Assembly (NCBI RefSeq): GCF_005116645.1
Contig: NZ_SWCM01000001.1
Coordinates: 744,001 to 808,000 of the forward strand
From: Desulfopila sp. IMCC35006
Lineage (GTDB): Bacteria > Desulfobacterota > Desulfobulbia > Desulfobulbales > Desulfocapsaceae
Direction: 5' to 3'
Length of the DNA stretch: 64,000 bases
Every line of letters starts with the position of its first letter. Position 1 is the first letter of the stretch. Shown in pieces: positions 24,184 through 32,333 of the stretch. The position numbers and the translations under genes were made by a program. Under the pieces are notes generated by a model that was given only the letters and a program-made list of their open reading frames with translations, was not told where the DNA came from and did not search any database.

Positions 24184-24475
24184 GATTGCAAGGTCCGGCA
24201 GGTCAGCGGGAATGTCAACTGTCAGTCGGTCGGCGATGCCGAGGCCTTGCTTACGTATCTCGCAGCTTATGTCTTCCGGGTAGCCTTTTCCGATAAACGC
24301 ATTGTGACGTCGATGGACGGCAGATGACATCTTCCTACCGCAAATCCGGCAGCAATCGCAACAGAAAAAACCTTTCTGCCGTCATAACAGCCGCAACCGC
24401 TCTCCTTGTTCCGTCGCATTCCCGGCGAAACCAGCCGAAAGCCGACACACGCTCTCTTCGAACCGATCGGCCAAA
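24184..24475 (+). pseudogene. IS91-family transposase remnant, frameshifted
   Basis: The first frame reads NVNCQSVGDAEALLTYLAAY followed by VFRVAFSDKRIV, which is the conserved core of IS91-type Y2 transposases. It ends in a stop at 24324. A shift by one base continues with SSYRKSGSNR, the next part of the same family pattern. Both ends of the gene are missing, so the element is dead. Confidence 0.7.
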
Positions 24476-24490
24476 ATGAGTCGGATAAAA

Positions 24491-24502
24491 TGACTTAAGT
24501 CA
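24491..24502. promoter_or_regulatory. CRP/FNR-type palindrome upstream of nitric oxide reductase
   Basis: TGACTTAAGTCA is a perfect 12-base palindrome whose half-sites (TGAC and GTCA, 4-base spacer) resemble CRP/FNR-family operators such as those for Dnr, NarR or HcpR. It lies about 320 bases before the reductase start, farther than usual, so a role in its control is only possible. Confidence 0.35.
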
Positions 24503-24823
24503 ATTATCTTACGAAACAAATGGTGTTAACTATTGATGAAACGACGGCATCTCAGCAAACCAGTGGCGATAGGAAAAAACCTCGCTGCGAGGGTCGCCGT
24601 ACATTTCCGAACGGAGCAGGTCTTTGCCAATTTCGAGACTGTGCTGAAACGTAGGCCATGAAGTGCACATAACAACACAATTTCTCACCAGAAATTGATA
24701 TGATCGCCAGCGAAAAGCCAAAAATGTTGGGCCCTGCCACACGGGGAAGGCTACAGAAGCCGATTTCCGGAAAATTGGCAGGAAGATAAGCTGTTGTCGT
24801 CGATTGCTCAAGGAGGAATTCAC

Positions 24824-27115
24824 ATGACACAGACCCCTCAGAAAAGCACTTTATCTCACTGGTGGCGGCATGCGACGATCATCGTCATGATTTTCGGATT
24901 CGCCACCCTCAGTATGCTGACCGTACTCACCTATTCCAACGCGCCCCCCATTCCCCAGAAGGTGGTAGCTGAAAACGGCGAAGTCCTGTTTACCAAACAG
25001 AACATTGAAGCCGGCCAGGATGTATTTTTAAAATACGCCCTCATGGAGCACGGCAGTCTATGGGGACACGGCGCCTATCTGGGGCCGGATTACACCGCCG
25101 ACTATCTGCACCGGGAAGCTTTGATAGTACAAGATGTTATAGCGAAAAATAAATTCGGCAATTCTTATAACAATATCACTGCGGAACAAAAGGCGTTCGT
25201 AGCACAGGAACTGCAAACGGAACTCAAGACAAACCGCTACGATGCTGCCAGCGGCCAGCTGACGTTCTTTCCCGGGGAGATAACCGCCTATCAGGAGCTC
25301 CTTGCTTACTGGAAGGATTTCTTCACCAAGCCGAACAGTGCGCCGGGGCTTCCGGCTGACTATATAAAAAATCCGGAAGAATTAAGAGATTTAACCGCCT
25401 ACTTTGCCTGGGCGACCTGGGCGACCGTAACCAACCGCCCCAATAAGAACTACACCTACACCAATAACTGGCCGTACGAGCCGCTCGTCGGCAATCATCC
25501 TTCCAGCGAGGCCTATATCTGGAGTGCCCTCAGCCTTGTCACGCTGCTGGGCGGGCTCGGCCTGGTGTTGCTCTTCTTTGGCAAGTTTCATTTTCTGGGC
25601 TGGGAGGGTGAAAAGGACGATTTCAAACTGCTGCCGTCACCGCCTCGGTCGTGGACCCTCACCCCCAGTCAATGGGGGACGGGCAAGTACTTTCTTATCG
25701 TGGCTCTTTTATTTTTGCTGCAGACCCTGGTCGGCGGCGGTCTTGCCCATTACCGGGTGGAACCGTACGGCTTCTACGGTCTGCATTTTATCCTCAATTT
25801 GTTCCCCTATAATCTGCTGCGCACCTTTCATCTGCAACTGGTAATATTCTGGATCGCCACTGCGTGGGTTGCAGGCGGGCTGTTCCTCGCCCCATGGGTT
25901 GGCGGCCAGGAGCCCAAAGGGCAGAGACTCGGGGTCAATGTGCTCTTTGTCGGCCTCCTCGTAGTGGTACTCGGCAGCCTGGGGGGCGAGTTCCTGGGGA
26001 TCAATGACAAACTGGGCCCGCTGTGGTTCTGGCTGGGCAGCCAAGGGTCCGAGTATCTTGATCTGGGGCGTTTCTGGCAACTTCTCCTTGCCGCGGCTCT
26101 GATCTTCTGGCTCTTTCTCATGTTCAGAGCTCTTCGCCCGGCCATTGCCAAGGAGGGCAAATCCGACCTTTCTGCGCTTTTTCTCTATGCCGCAGCGGCC
26201 ATCCCTCTGTTCTACGTTCCCGCCCTTTTCTATGGGCCGCACAGTAACTTTGCCGTCATCGATAACTGGCGCTTCTGGATCATCCATCTCTGGGTCGAAG
26301 GGTTCTTTGAGCTTTTCGCCACGGTACTCGTCGCCATCATGTTCCGCTATATGGGTATCGTCAGTGCCCGCTCCGCGACCCGACTTGTCTACCTGGACGC
26401 CATTCTCTTTCTCATTGGCGGAATTGTCGGCACCGGGCACCATTGGTATTTCACCGGTCAGGGAGTATTAAACATGGGCCTTGCCTCGTGTTTCTCAGCT
26501 CTTGAAGTCGTGCCTCTCACCCTGCTCACGCTGGATGCGTCAGGATTCATAAAGCTTCGCAAACGAAATAAACTGGCCGACGGCACGGACATGGCCTCCA
26601 AACAGAAATGGGCCATTTACTTCTTCATCGCCGTAGGTGTCTGGAACTTCGTCGGGGCCGGCATTTTCGGCTTCCTGATCAATACCCCCATCGTATCTTA
26701 TTTTGAGATGGGAACAACACTTACGGCAAATCATGGTCATGCGGCCATGTTCGGAGTATTCGGCATGCTGGCCCTCGGGGTGCTGGTCTTCTGCATGCGA
26801 TCAATGCAAAGCGATGCAGCCTGGGCCAAAACCGAGAAATTCGTCAAGCTTGGCTATTGGGGACTGAACATCGGTCTTGCCTTGATGGTGGTGCTTGATC
26901 TTTTCCCTGCCGGTGTTCTCCAGCTCTGGGACGTCCTCACCAACGGCTACTGGCATGCCAGGAGTTTCTCTTTCATCATGACCGGCACGTTCCATACCGT
27001 CGAATGGATTCGAATTGTGGGCGATCTCGTTTTTCTTCTCGGCGGGGTCTTCCCCATAGTACTGGCCGGGGTATTATCATTTCTAAAGCGTGACCTCAGA
27101 CCCGCCAGGGCGTAG
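24824..27115 (+). CDS. norZ: Quinol-dependent nitric oxide reductase (qNOR), single subunit
   Basis: The 763-residue enzyme reduces NO to N2O with electrons from quinol at the cytoplasmic membrane. The N-terminal extension (about 10-260) has a membrane helix and a cytochrome-c-like fold without a heme-binding CxxCH, as in qNOR. The catalytic NorB-like part follows with about twelve helices. Conserved histidines lie in RTFHLQLVIFW, HLWVEGFFE, GTGHHWYFTG and TTLTANHGHAAMFGV. The ATG was chosen for its AAGGAGG site. It is transcribed alone, most likely for NO detoxification, since no other denitrification gene is present. Confidence 0.93.
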   Translation: MTQTPQKSTLSHWWRHATIIVMIFGFATLSMLTVLTYSNAPPIPQKVVAENGEVLFTKQNIEAGQDVFLKYALMEHGSLWGHGAYLGPDYTADYLHREALIVQDVIAKNKFGNSYNNITAEQKAFVAQELQTELKTNRYDAASGQLTFFPGEITAYQELLAYWKDFFTKPNSAPGLPADYIKNPEELRDLTAYFAWATWATVTNRPNKNYTYTNNWPYEPLVGNHPSSEAYIWSALSLVTLLGGLGLVLLFFGKFHFLGWEGEKDDFKLLPSPPRSWTLTPSQWGTGKYFLIVALLFLLQTLVGGGLAHYRVEPYGFYGLHFILNLFPYNLLRTFHLQLVIFWIATAWVAGGLFLAPWVGGQEPKGQRLGVNVLFVGLLVVVLGSLGGEFLGINDKLGPLWFWLGSQGSEYLDLGRFWQLLLAAALIFWLFLMFRALRPAIAKEGKSDLSALFLYAAAAIPLFYVPALFYGPHSNFAVIDNWRFWIIHLWVEGFFELFATVLVAIMFRYMGIVSARSATRLVYLDAILFLIGGIVGTGHHWYFTGQGVLNMGLASCFSALEVVPLTLLTLDASGFIKLRKRNKLADGTDMASKQKWAIYFFIAVGVWNFVGAGIFGFLINTPIVSYFEMGTTLTANHGHAAMFGVFGMLALGVLVFCMRSMQSDAAWAKTEKFVKLGYWGLNIGLALMVVLDLFPAGVLQLWDVLTNGYWHARSFSFIMTGTFHTVEWIRIVGDLVFLLGGVFPIVLAGVLSFLKRDLRPARA

Positions 27116-27129
27116 TTTCTCGCGGGAGA

Positions 27130-27164
27130 GAACCGTCTGTCCCGCTCAACGAGACGGACGGTTC
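27130..27164 (+). terminator. Terminator-like hairpin after qNOR
   Basis: GAACCGTC (27130-27137) pairs with GACGGTTC (27157-27164), and the stem continues inward by about four pairs including one G-T wobble. It starts 15 bases after the stop codon. The following bases (TTCTTACC) make a poor U-tract. Confidence 0.55.
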
Positions 27165-27462
27165 TTACCACATGGTTTAACGGACGGAAGCGCAAGTCAC
27201 CCCTCCGGTCCATACCTCGATGGGCCAAACTAAATATTCCCAAATACTGCCGGTCGGTCTTGCTAAACTCTTGCTAAGATACATAGTTGCCAGATTACAA
27301 CCTGGTTCTTTTGCTACCTTGGAAGGAAATCACCCCCTAATGGCCCGGAGCCTCTCATCAGAGAGACGTCACTCTGGCCATGCGCTTTTCTGGTAGAAAA
27401 TGACTGGGCTCATCTTTTTCTTCACGTCCGCCGACAAAATTAATATCAAACGGAGGGAGCTC
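27165..27462. other. Intergenic region before the Old Yellow Enzyme gene
   Basis: About 300 bases without a recognised gene. CTTGCTAA is repeated directly at about 27266-27285, and a small nested hairpin (ATGGCC/GGCCAT with CTCTC/GAGAG inside) lies at 27340-27381. The promoter of the downstream gene should be here but could not be fixed. Confidence 0.3.
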
Positions 27463-28524
27463 ATGCGTAAGCTTTTTTCATCTCTTGAACTGCGATCCAT
27501 TACTTTTCGCAATCGAATATTCGTCTCGCCCATGTGCCAATATTCCAGTCAGGATGGACTGGCTAATTCCTGGCACCTTGTCCACCTTGGCAGTCGCGCC
27601 GTCGGTGGCGCCGGTCTGGTCATGGTTGAAGCGACCGCGGTCAGCCCTGAGGGCCGGATCAGCCCGTACGACAGCGGCATATGGAGTGAAGCCCATGTTG
27701 AAGCCTTAGCCCCGATTGCCCGTTTCATAACCGAGCAGGGGGCGGTGCCGGGAATTCAGCTCGCTCATGCCGGCCGGAAAGCATCCTGCCAGGTTCCATG
27801 GCTGGGTGGCGCTCCCCTGGACGCGGAAAATGGGGGTTGGCAAACGCTCGCGCCAAGCGCCCTGCCCTTCGACACAGACCACTCGCTTCCGTCCGCCTTG
27901 ACAACAGAGCAGATGGACAAGATTGAGGCAGATTTTCGTGCGGCGACGCGCAGGGCGTATGCTGCCGGTTTCAAGGTGGTGGAACTGCACATGGCACACG
28001 GTTACCTCCTCCATGAATTTCTGTCTCCACTGGTAAATCAGCGCAAGGACGAGTATGGCGGCAGTCTGGAGAACAGGCTTCGGTTCCCCCTGAGAGTGAC
28101 CCAGACCGTAAGGGAGGAATGGCCGGAGGAATTTCCGATATTTGTTCGGATTACCTCAACAGACTGGGTTCCCGGGGGTTGGGATATGGAACAGTCAATA
28201 ATTCTGGCCACAAGACTCAAAGAATGCGGGGTCGATCTTATCGATTGTTCATCGGGATTTGCCGTACCCGGAGAGCCCATCCCTTTTGGTGCGGGTTACC
28301 AGGTCCCTTTTGCGGCCAGGATACGTGCCGAGACCGAAATTGCCACCGGAGCAGTGGGATTTATTACAGACCCGGCTCAGGCCGAGCAAATAGTGGCCAA
28401 TGGCCAGGCCGATGTCGTATTCCTCGCGCGGCAAATGCTTCGCGATCCTTACTGGCCGCTTCATGCAGCGCATGCGTTAAACGTTGATATATCCTGGCCT
28501 AATCAGTACTTACGAGCAAAATAA
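27463..28524 (+). CDS. YqjM-like NADPH-dependent flavin oxidoreductase (Old Yellow Enzyme)
   Basis: The 353-residue TIM-barrel protein binds FMN and reduces activated carbon-carbon double bonds with NADPH. The N-terminal SPMCQYSS places Cys25 and Tyr27 where YqjM-type enzymes have their substrate-side residues. HAGRK and AHGYLLHEFLSPLVN follow, with the substrate-binding histidines and the flavin region. C-terminal GFITDPAQAEQIV and FLARQMLRDPYWP bind the FMN phosphate. A strong GGAGGGAG site sets the ATG and excludes the in-frame extension. It stands alone; the physiological substrate is unknown. Confidence 0.92.
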   Translation: MRKLFSSLELRSITFRNRIFVSPMCQYSSQDGLANSWHLVHLGSRAVGGAGLVMVEATAVSPEGRISPYDSGIWSEAHVEALAPIARFITEQGAVPGIQLAHAGRKASCQVPWLGGAPLDAENGGWQTLAPSALPFDTDHSLPSALTTEQMDKIEADFRAATRRAYAAGFKVVELHMAHGYLLHEFLSPLVNQRKDEYGGSLENRLRFPLRVTQTVREEWPEEFPIFVRITSTDWVPGGWDMEQSIILATRLKECGVDLIDCSSGFAVPGEPIPFGAGYQVPFAARIRAETEIATGAVGFITDPAQAEQIVANGQADVVFLARQMLRDPYWPLHAAHALNVDISWPNQYLRAK

Positions 28525-28566
28525 TCGCCACTGGCCACAAATGAAAGTTTTTTGAAAAACGGTCCA

Positions 28567-28594
28567 TTGACAAAAGCGAGAAGTGCCGTACTAT
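28567..28594 (+). promoter_or_regulatory. Sigma70-type promoter of the TetR-efflux operon
   Basis: TTGACA at 28567-28572 is a perfect -35 element. TACTAT at 28589-28594 serves as -10 with a 16-base spacer. The -10 box overlaps the left edge of the operator palindrome, so bound repressor would block RNA polymerase directly. Confidence 0.65.
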
Positions 28595-28624
28595 AAAGAT
28601 AGTAATTGATTACTATCTTTATAG
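28591..28624. promoter_or_regulatory. TetR-type operator, near-perfect 34-base palindrome
   Basis: Arm CTATAAAGATAGTAAT (28591-28606) and arm ATTACTATCTTTATAG (28609-28624) are exact reverse complements around a central TG. The site lies 8 bases before the repressor's start codon and overlaps its promoter, so the TetR protein probably represses its own operon. Confidence 0.8.
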
Positions 28625-28632
28625 GAGACAAC

Positions 28633-29241
28633 ATGCACAGCGCTGTAAAGTATCTTCCGGCCGAGGAACGCCGGGCGATGATTGTCGAGGCCGTTCTTGC
28701 ATTAGCTGCGGAACAGAACCCGAATGGCATCACCACAGCTGCAATGGCCAAGCGGATGGGACTGACCCAGGGTGCCCTGTTTCGCCACTTTCCCAACAAG
28801 GCGGCAATCCTGCAGGCGGTCATGGACTGGGTAACCGAACGTCTGCTGGCAAAGCTGGATGAAGCTATACAGGAAGCGGCATCCCCACTCGCCGCGCTAC
28901 GCGCCATGTTTATGACGCACATGGATTTTGTGGCCAAGCATCCTGGCGTTCCCCGGCTGCTGTTTGGCGAATTGCAATCAGCTGACCTGACCCCCTCCAA
29001 GGAAGTGGTGCAGACTTTCATCAGAGGCTACCGCGAACGACTGCATCGGCTGATCGAAAAAGGCAAAGCAGACAAAGACTTTGCCCCCAACCTCGACACG
29101 GAGGCGGCCGCCATTTTGTTCATCGGCACGATTCAGGGATTGGTTATGCAATCGCTTCTGGCCGGAGATGTTGACCGTATCCTGCATGATGCGCCGCGGG
29201 TGTTTGCTCTCTACCATCGCGGCATACGGAGGGCACAATGA
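28633..29241 (+). CDS. TetR/AcrR family transcriptional repressor
   Basis: The 202-residue regulator has an N-terminal helix-turn-helix (about 15-60) with ITTAAMAKRMGLTQGALFRHFPNKAAIL, the classical TetR pattern, and a helical ligand-binding domain after it. It is the first gene of an efflux operon and lies directly behind a 34-base palindrome. Autorepression that is released by an exported compound is the likely scheme. The ATG at 28633 follows AGGAGA; the upstream in-frame start would lie inside the operator. The stop overlaps the next start as ATGA. Confidence 0.92.
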   Translation: MHSAVKYLPAEERRAMIVEAVLALAAEQNPNGITTAAMAKRMGLTQGALFRHFPNKAAILQAVMDWVTERLLAKLDEAIQEAASPLAALRAMFMTHMDFVAKHPGVPRLLFGELQSADLTPSKEVVQTFIRGYRERLHRLIEKGKADKDFAPNLDTEAAAILFIGTIQGLVMQSLLAGDVDRILHDAPRVFALYHRGIRRAQ

Positions 29242-30389
29242 AAAAATTACCACTCCAAAAGAGAACCCTCGTTATGCTGGCAGTACTTTTGCCCCTGCTT
29301 GCCCTCTTTATCTACGTGGCCCTGCGTTCCGGACCACTGGCCCCCGTGCCTGTCACAGTTGCCAGGGTGGAGAATCGATCCATCTCCCCTGCGCTCTTTG
29401 GAATCGGTACCGTCGAGGCCAGATACACCTATAAGATTGGCCCCACCTTTGCGGGCCGGCTGCAAAGCCTGAATATACAGGTGGGAGACCGGGTCAGGGC
29501 CGGGCAGGTGCTTGGCGGGATGGACCCGATAGACCTTGACAAGCGAATCCTCGCCCAGACCGCCGCTTTGCAGCGGGCCGAAGCGCAGGTAAGCGAAGCG
29601 CAGGCAAGTAAGGTCTATGCCCAAACCCAGGCGCGGCGCTATCAGAACTTACTGACGGCGCGGGTCACAAGTGAAGAGATCCTCGTTACGAAAAGGCATG
29701 AACAACAGATAGCCGAGGCGAACCTGCGTGCCGCCGGTAAGGATTTCGCCCGCATCCGCGCCGACGGGGAAGCATTGCAAGAACAACGCAAAAGCCTCCT
29801 TCTGGTCGCCCCGGCCGATGGCCTGGTCACCGCACGCAATGCCGATCCCGGCACGACGATTGTTGCCGGCCAGGCGGTGGTCGAGCTGATTGATGCAAAA
29901 AGCCTGTGGGTCAACGTGCGTTTTGACCAGCTTCATGCCCATGGACTCACCGCCGATTTGCCGGCCAAAATCGTCCTGCGTTCCCAGCAAGTCAATACCC
30001 AGGCGGGTAAGGTCTTGCGGGTGGAGCCGGTGGCCGATGCAGTGACCGAGGAAACGCTTGCCAAGGTGGTATTCGACCACCTCCCTGAACCGCTGCCTGC
30101 CGTCGGCGAACTCGCCGAGGTAACCCTCGCCCTGCCGCCACTGTCGGCAGGACCGGTCATTCCTAACGCTTCGATACTCCGAATCCATGGCCAGTTAGGT
30201 GTCTGGCAGATCATCGATGGCAGTATCCGCTTTACCCCGGTGACCCTGGGTGCCCGCGATTTAGATGGCCATGTGCAGATACGTGACGGTCTCAAGGTCG
30301 ACGACCAGATAGTGGTCTACAGTGCCAGAATCCTGAATCCACGGAGCCGTATTCAGGTGGTCGATCATCTGCAGGGAGTAAAGCTATGA
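29238..30389 (+). CDS. HlyD/RND-type periplasmic adaptor subunit of ABC efflux system
   Basis: The 383-residue membrane fusion protein has an N-terminal membrane anchor (about 11-30), a lipoyl-like half-motif GRLQSLNIQVGDRVRAGQVLGGMD, a coiled-coil hairpin (about 100-180, rich in Ala, Gln and Glu) and the second lipoyl half LVAPADGLVTARNADPGTTIVAG. Beta-barrel and membrane-proximal parts follow. It should bridge the inner-membrane ABC transporter to the outer-membrane channel encoded downstream. The gene overlaps both neighbours by four bases. Confidence 0.92.
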   Translation: MKKLPLQKRTLVMLAVLLPLLALFIYVALRSGPLAPVPVTVARVENRSISPALFGIGTVEARYTYKIGPTFAGRLQSLNIQVGDRVRAGQVLGGMDPIDLDKRILAQTAALQRAEAQVSEAQASKVYAQTQARRYQNLLTARVTSEEILVTKRHEQQIAEANLRAAGKDFARIRADGEALQEQRKSLLLVAPADGLVTARNADPGTTIVAGQAVVELIDAKSLWVNVRFDQLHAHGLTADLPAKIVLRSQQVNTQAGKVLRVEPVADAVTEETLAKVVFDHLPEPLPAVGELAEVTLALPPLSAGPVIPNASILRIHGQLGVWQIIDGSIRFTPVTLGARDLDGHVQIRDGLKVDDQIVVYSARILNPRSRIQVVDHLQGVKL

Positions 30390-31591
30390 TCAGTCTGGCT
30401 GGCCGCGACATTATGCACTCTCTGGGCAAGTTTATCTTTACCGGAATGGGGCTTGGGCTGTTGATCGGGGTGACCTTGTCCATGGCCGGAATATACCGTG
30501 GCCTGGTGGATGACGGCAAGGCATTGCTCGATAACAGTGGCGCCGACCTCTGGGTGGTGCAGCAGGACACCCTCGGACCTTATGCCGAATCCTCAAATAT
30601 TTACGATAATGCCTGGCGAGGTATCCGCAGCATGCCGGGGGTCGCGAGAGCGGCCAGTGTCACCTATTTCACCATGCAGGTGCACAAGGAAGATCAGGAC
30701 GTCAGGGCAATGGTCACCGGCATCGCAACAGGCGACCCCGGCACCCCCGGCTGGCCGCCCTATCTCGTCGCCGGCCGGCAGATCACCCGCGATCATTATG
30801 AGGCCGTGGCCGACATCGCCACCGGATTCAAGCTCAACGACCGCATCCGAATTCGCCGCAACCTGTACACCGTGGTCGGCTTGACCCGGCGCATGGTCTC
30901 TTCCGGCGGCGATCCGATGGTGTTTATTCCGCTCAAGGACGCCCAGCAGGAGCAGTTTCTAAAAGACAACGACGCCATCCGGCAGCAACGCCGCCGCACC
31001 GCGGAAAACCCCGCTTTCAACCAACCGCAGATGCCGGGACTGCTCGATGCGATCATCGCTTCGCAAAGCACCAACCAATATGTCAATGCCGTTCTGGTGC
31101 AGGTTGAAGCAGGTCAGGATGCGGATAAAGTGGCCGACACTATCCGTCGCTGGAAGCGCTTGACCGTGTTTACCCGCGCACAGATGGAGAAGATTCTGAT
31201 CGGCAAGCTGATCGCCACCTCGGCAAAACAGATCGGAATGTTCCTGGTGATCCTGTCGATTGTCAGTGCAGCAATTGTTGCTTTTATCATCTACACCCTG
31301 ACGCTGGGAAAAATCCGGGAGATCGCGGTTCTGAAGCTGATCGGAACCAAAAATCGCACCATAGTCGGTTTGATTATGCAGCAGTCCATTGCTCTCGGGG
31401 TAATCGGTTTTGTAGTGGGCAAGATCACGGCGACCCTGGTCATGGCGCCAATTTTCCCCAAATATGTGCTGCTTGAGCCGCTGGACTCGGTTATCGGGTT
31501 CGGCGTGGTGGTAATGATCTGCATGATATCGAGCATTATCGCCATCCGCGCCGCCATGAAGGTCGATCCGGCCGAAGCCATTGGAGGCTGA
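30386..31591 (+). CDS. MacB/FtsX-type ABC transporter permease
   Basis: The 401-residue permease has one N-terminal membrane helix (about 15-35), a large extracytoplasmic MacB-like domain (about 40-265) and three C-terminal helices, the FtsX layout. TLGKIREIAVLKLIGTKNRTI is the typical cytoplasmic coupling segment that contacts the ATPase. It forms the inner-membrane part of the tripartite exporter together with the ATPase that begins one base after its stop. Related DevC- and MacB-type pumps move lipids, peptides or drugs; the substrate here is not known. Confidence 0.92.
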   Translation: MISLAGRDIMHSLGKFIFTGMGLGLLIGVTLSMAGIYRGLVDDGKALLDNSGADLWVVQQDTLGPYAESSNIYDNAWRGIRSMPGVARAASVTYFTMQVHKEDQDVRAMVTGIATGDPGTPGWPPYLVAGRQITRDHYEAVADIATGFKLNDRIRIRRNLYTVVGLTRRMVSSGGDPMVFIPLKDAQQEQFLKDNDAIRQQRRRTAENPAFNQPQMPGLLDAIIASQSTNQYVNAVLVQVEAGQDADKVADTIRRWKRLTVFTRAQMEKILIGKLIATSAKQIGMFLVILSIVSAAIVAFIIYTLTLGKIREIAVLKLIGTKNRTIVGLIMQQSIALGVIGFVVGKITATLVMAPIFPKYVLLEPLDSVIGFGVVVMICMISSIIAIRAAMKVDPAEAIGG

Positions 31592-31592
31592 C

Positions 31593-32303
31593 ATGACAGG
31601 CAAAGGTATTCGTATCGAAGGATTAAAGAAACGCTATGGCAGTGGAGATACCGCCGTCGATGCCCTGACGAACGTGAATATGCAGGTATCCCCGGGTGAG
31701 GTGGTCGGCCTGATCGGCCCTTCCGGGTCCGGCAAGACGACCTTGCTCAAATGCCTCGGAGCGGTGATCGAGCCGACCGCCGGGCGGATGATTCTTGGCG
31801 ATGAGATAATTTATGAGGACGGCTGGAAGGTAAACGATCTCCGGGCACTCCGTCGCGACAGAATCGGCTTTATATTTCAGGCGCCCTACCTCATCCCCTT
31901 TCTCGACGTGACCGACAACGTCGCCCTGCTGCCGATGCTCGCCGGCAAGCCCAACGCCGAGGCGCGCAGTCGCGCAATCGAGCTGTTCAAGGCACTCGAC
32001 GTGGAGCATCGCGCGCGCGCGATGCCCTCCCAGCTCTCCGGCGGAGAGCAGCAGCGGGTGGCTATTGCCAGGGGCCTGGTCAATCATCCGCCGGTGATCC
32101 TCGCCGATGAGCCGACAGCCCCTCTCGACAGCGAACGCGCTCTGGCAGTAATTCGGATACTGAACAACATGGCCCGCAAGTTCGAAACCGCGATTATCGT
32201 TGTCACACACGATGAAAAGATTATCCCGACCTTCAAGCGAATCTATAACATCCGCGATGGAGTGACGTACGAGGAAGCCGGCGAAGGACGGGCCTTTACC
32301 TGA
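31593..32303 (+). CDS. ABC transporter ATP-binding protein of the efflux system
   Basis: The 236-residue ATPase has all motifs: Walker A GPSGSGKTT at 42-50, Q-loop near FIFQAPYLIPF, signature LSGGEQQRVAIARGL, Walker B VILADEPT and the H-loop VTHDE. It belongs to the MacB/LolD subfamily, matching the FtsX-type permease. The ATG at 31593 directly follows the permease stop and a GGAGG site; four upstream in-frame codons overlap the permease and are less likely used. Confidence 0.95.
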   Translation: MTGKGIRIEGLKKRYGSGDTAVDALTNVNMQVSPGEVVGLIGPSGSGKTTLLKCLGAVIEPTAGRMILGDEIIYEDGWKVNDLRALRRDRIGFIFQAPYLIPFLDVTDNVALLPMLAGKPNAEARSRAIELFKALDVEHRARAMPSQLSGGEQQRVAIARGLVNHPPVILADEPTAPLDSERALAVIRILNNMARKFETAIIVVTHDEKIIPTFKRIYNIRDGVTYEEAGEGRAFT

Positions 32304-32333
32304 AAATATATCGACTACACTGAAGAAACGCCG

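Larger units (their letters stand above)
24131..24823. other. 693-base region with transposase remnant and nitric oxide reductase leader
   Basis: Contains a broken IS91-type transposase (24184-24475), a perfect palindrome TGACTTAAGTCA (24491-24502) and a stretch up to 24823 without a recognised gene. In the minus frame about 24530-24690 the sequence is protein-like (LEIGKDLLRSEMYGDPRSE), and a 41-codon plus-strand frame lies at 24536-24661; neither is recognised. Confidence 0.4.

Noticed and set aside
25709-26443. Long minus-strand frame inside the nitric oxide reductase gene
   Set aside because: The predicted protein is unusually charged and complementary to membrane-helix codons, as expected for an antisense shadow.
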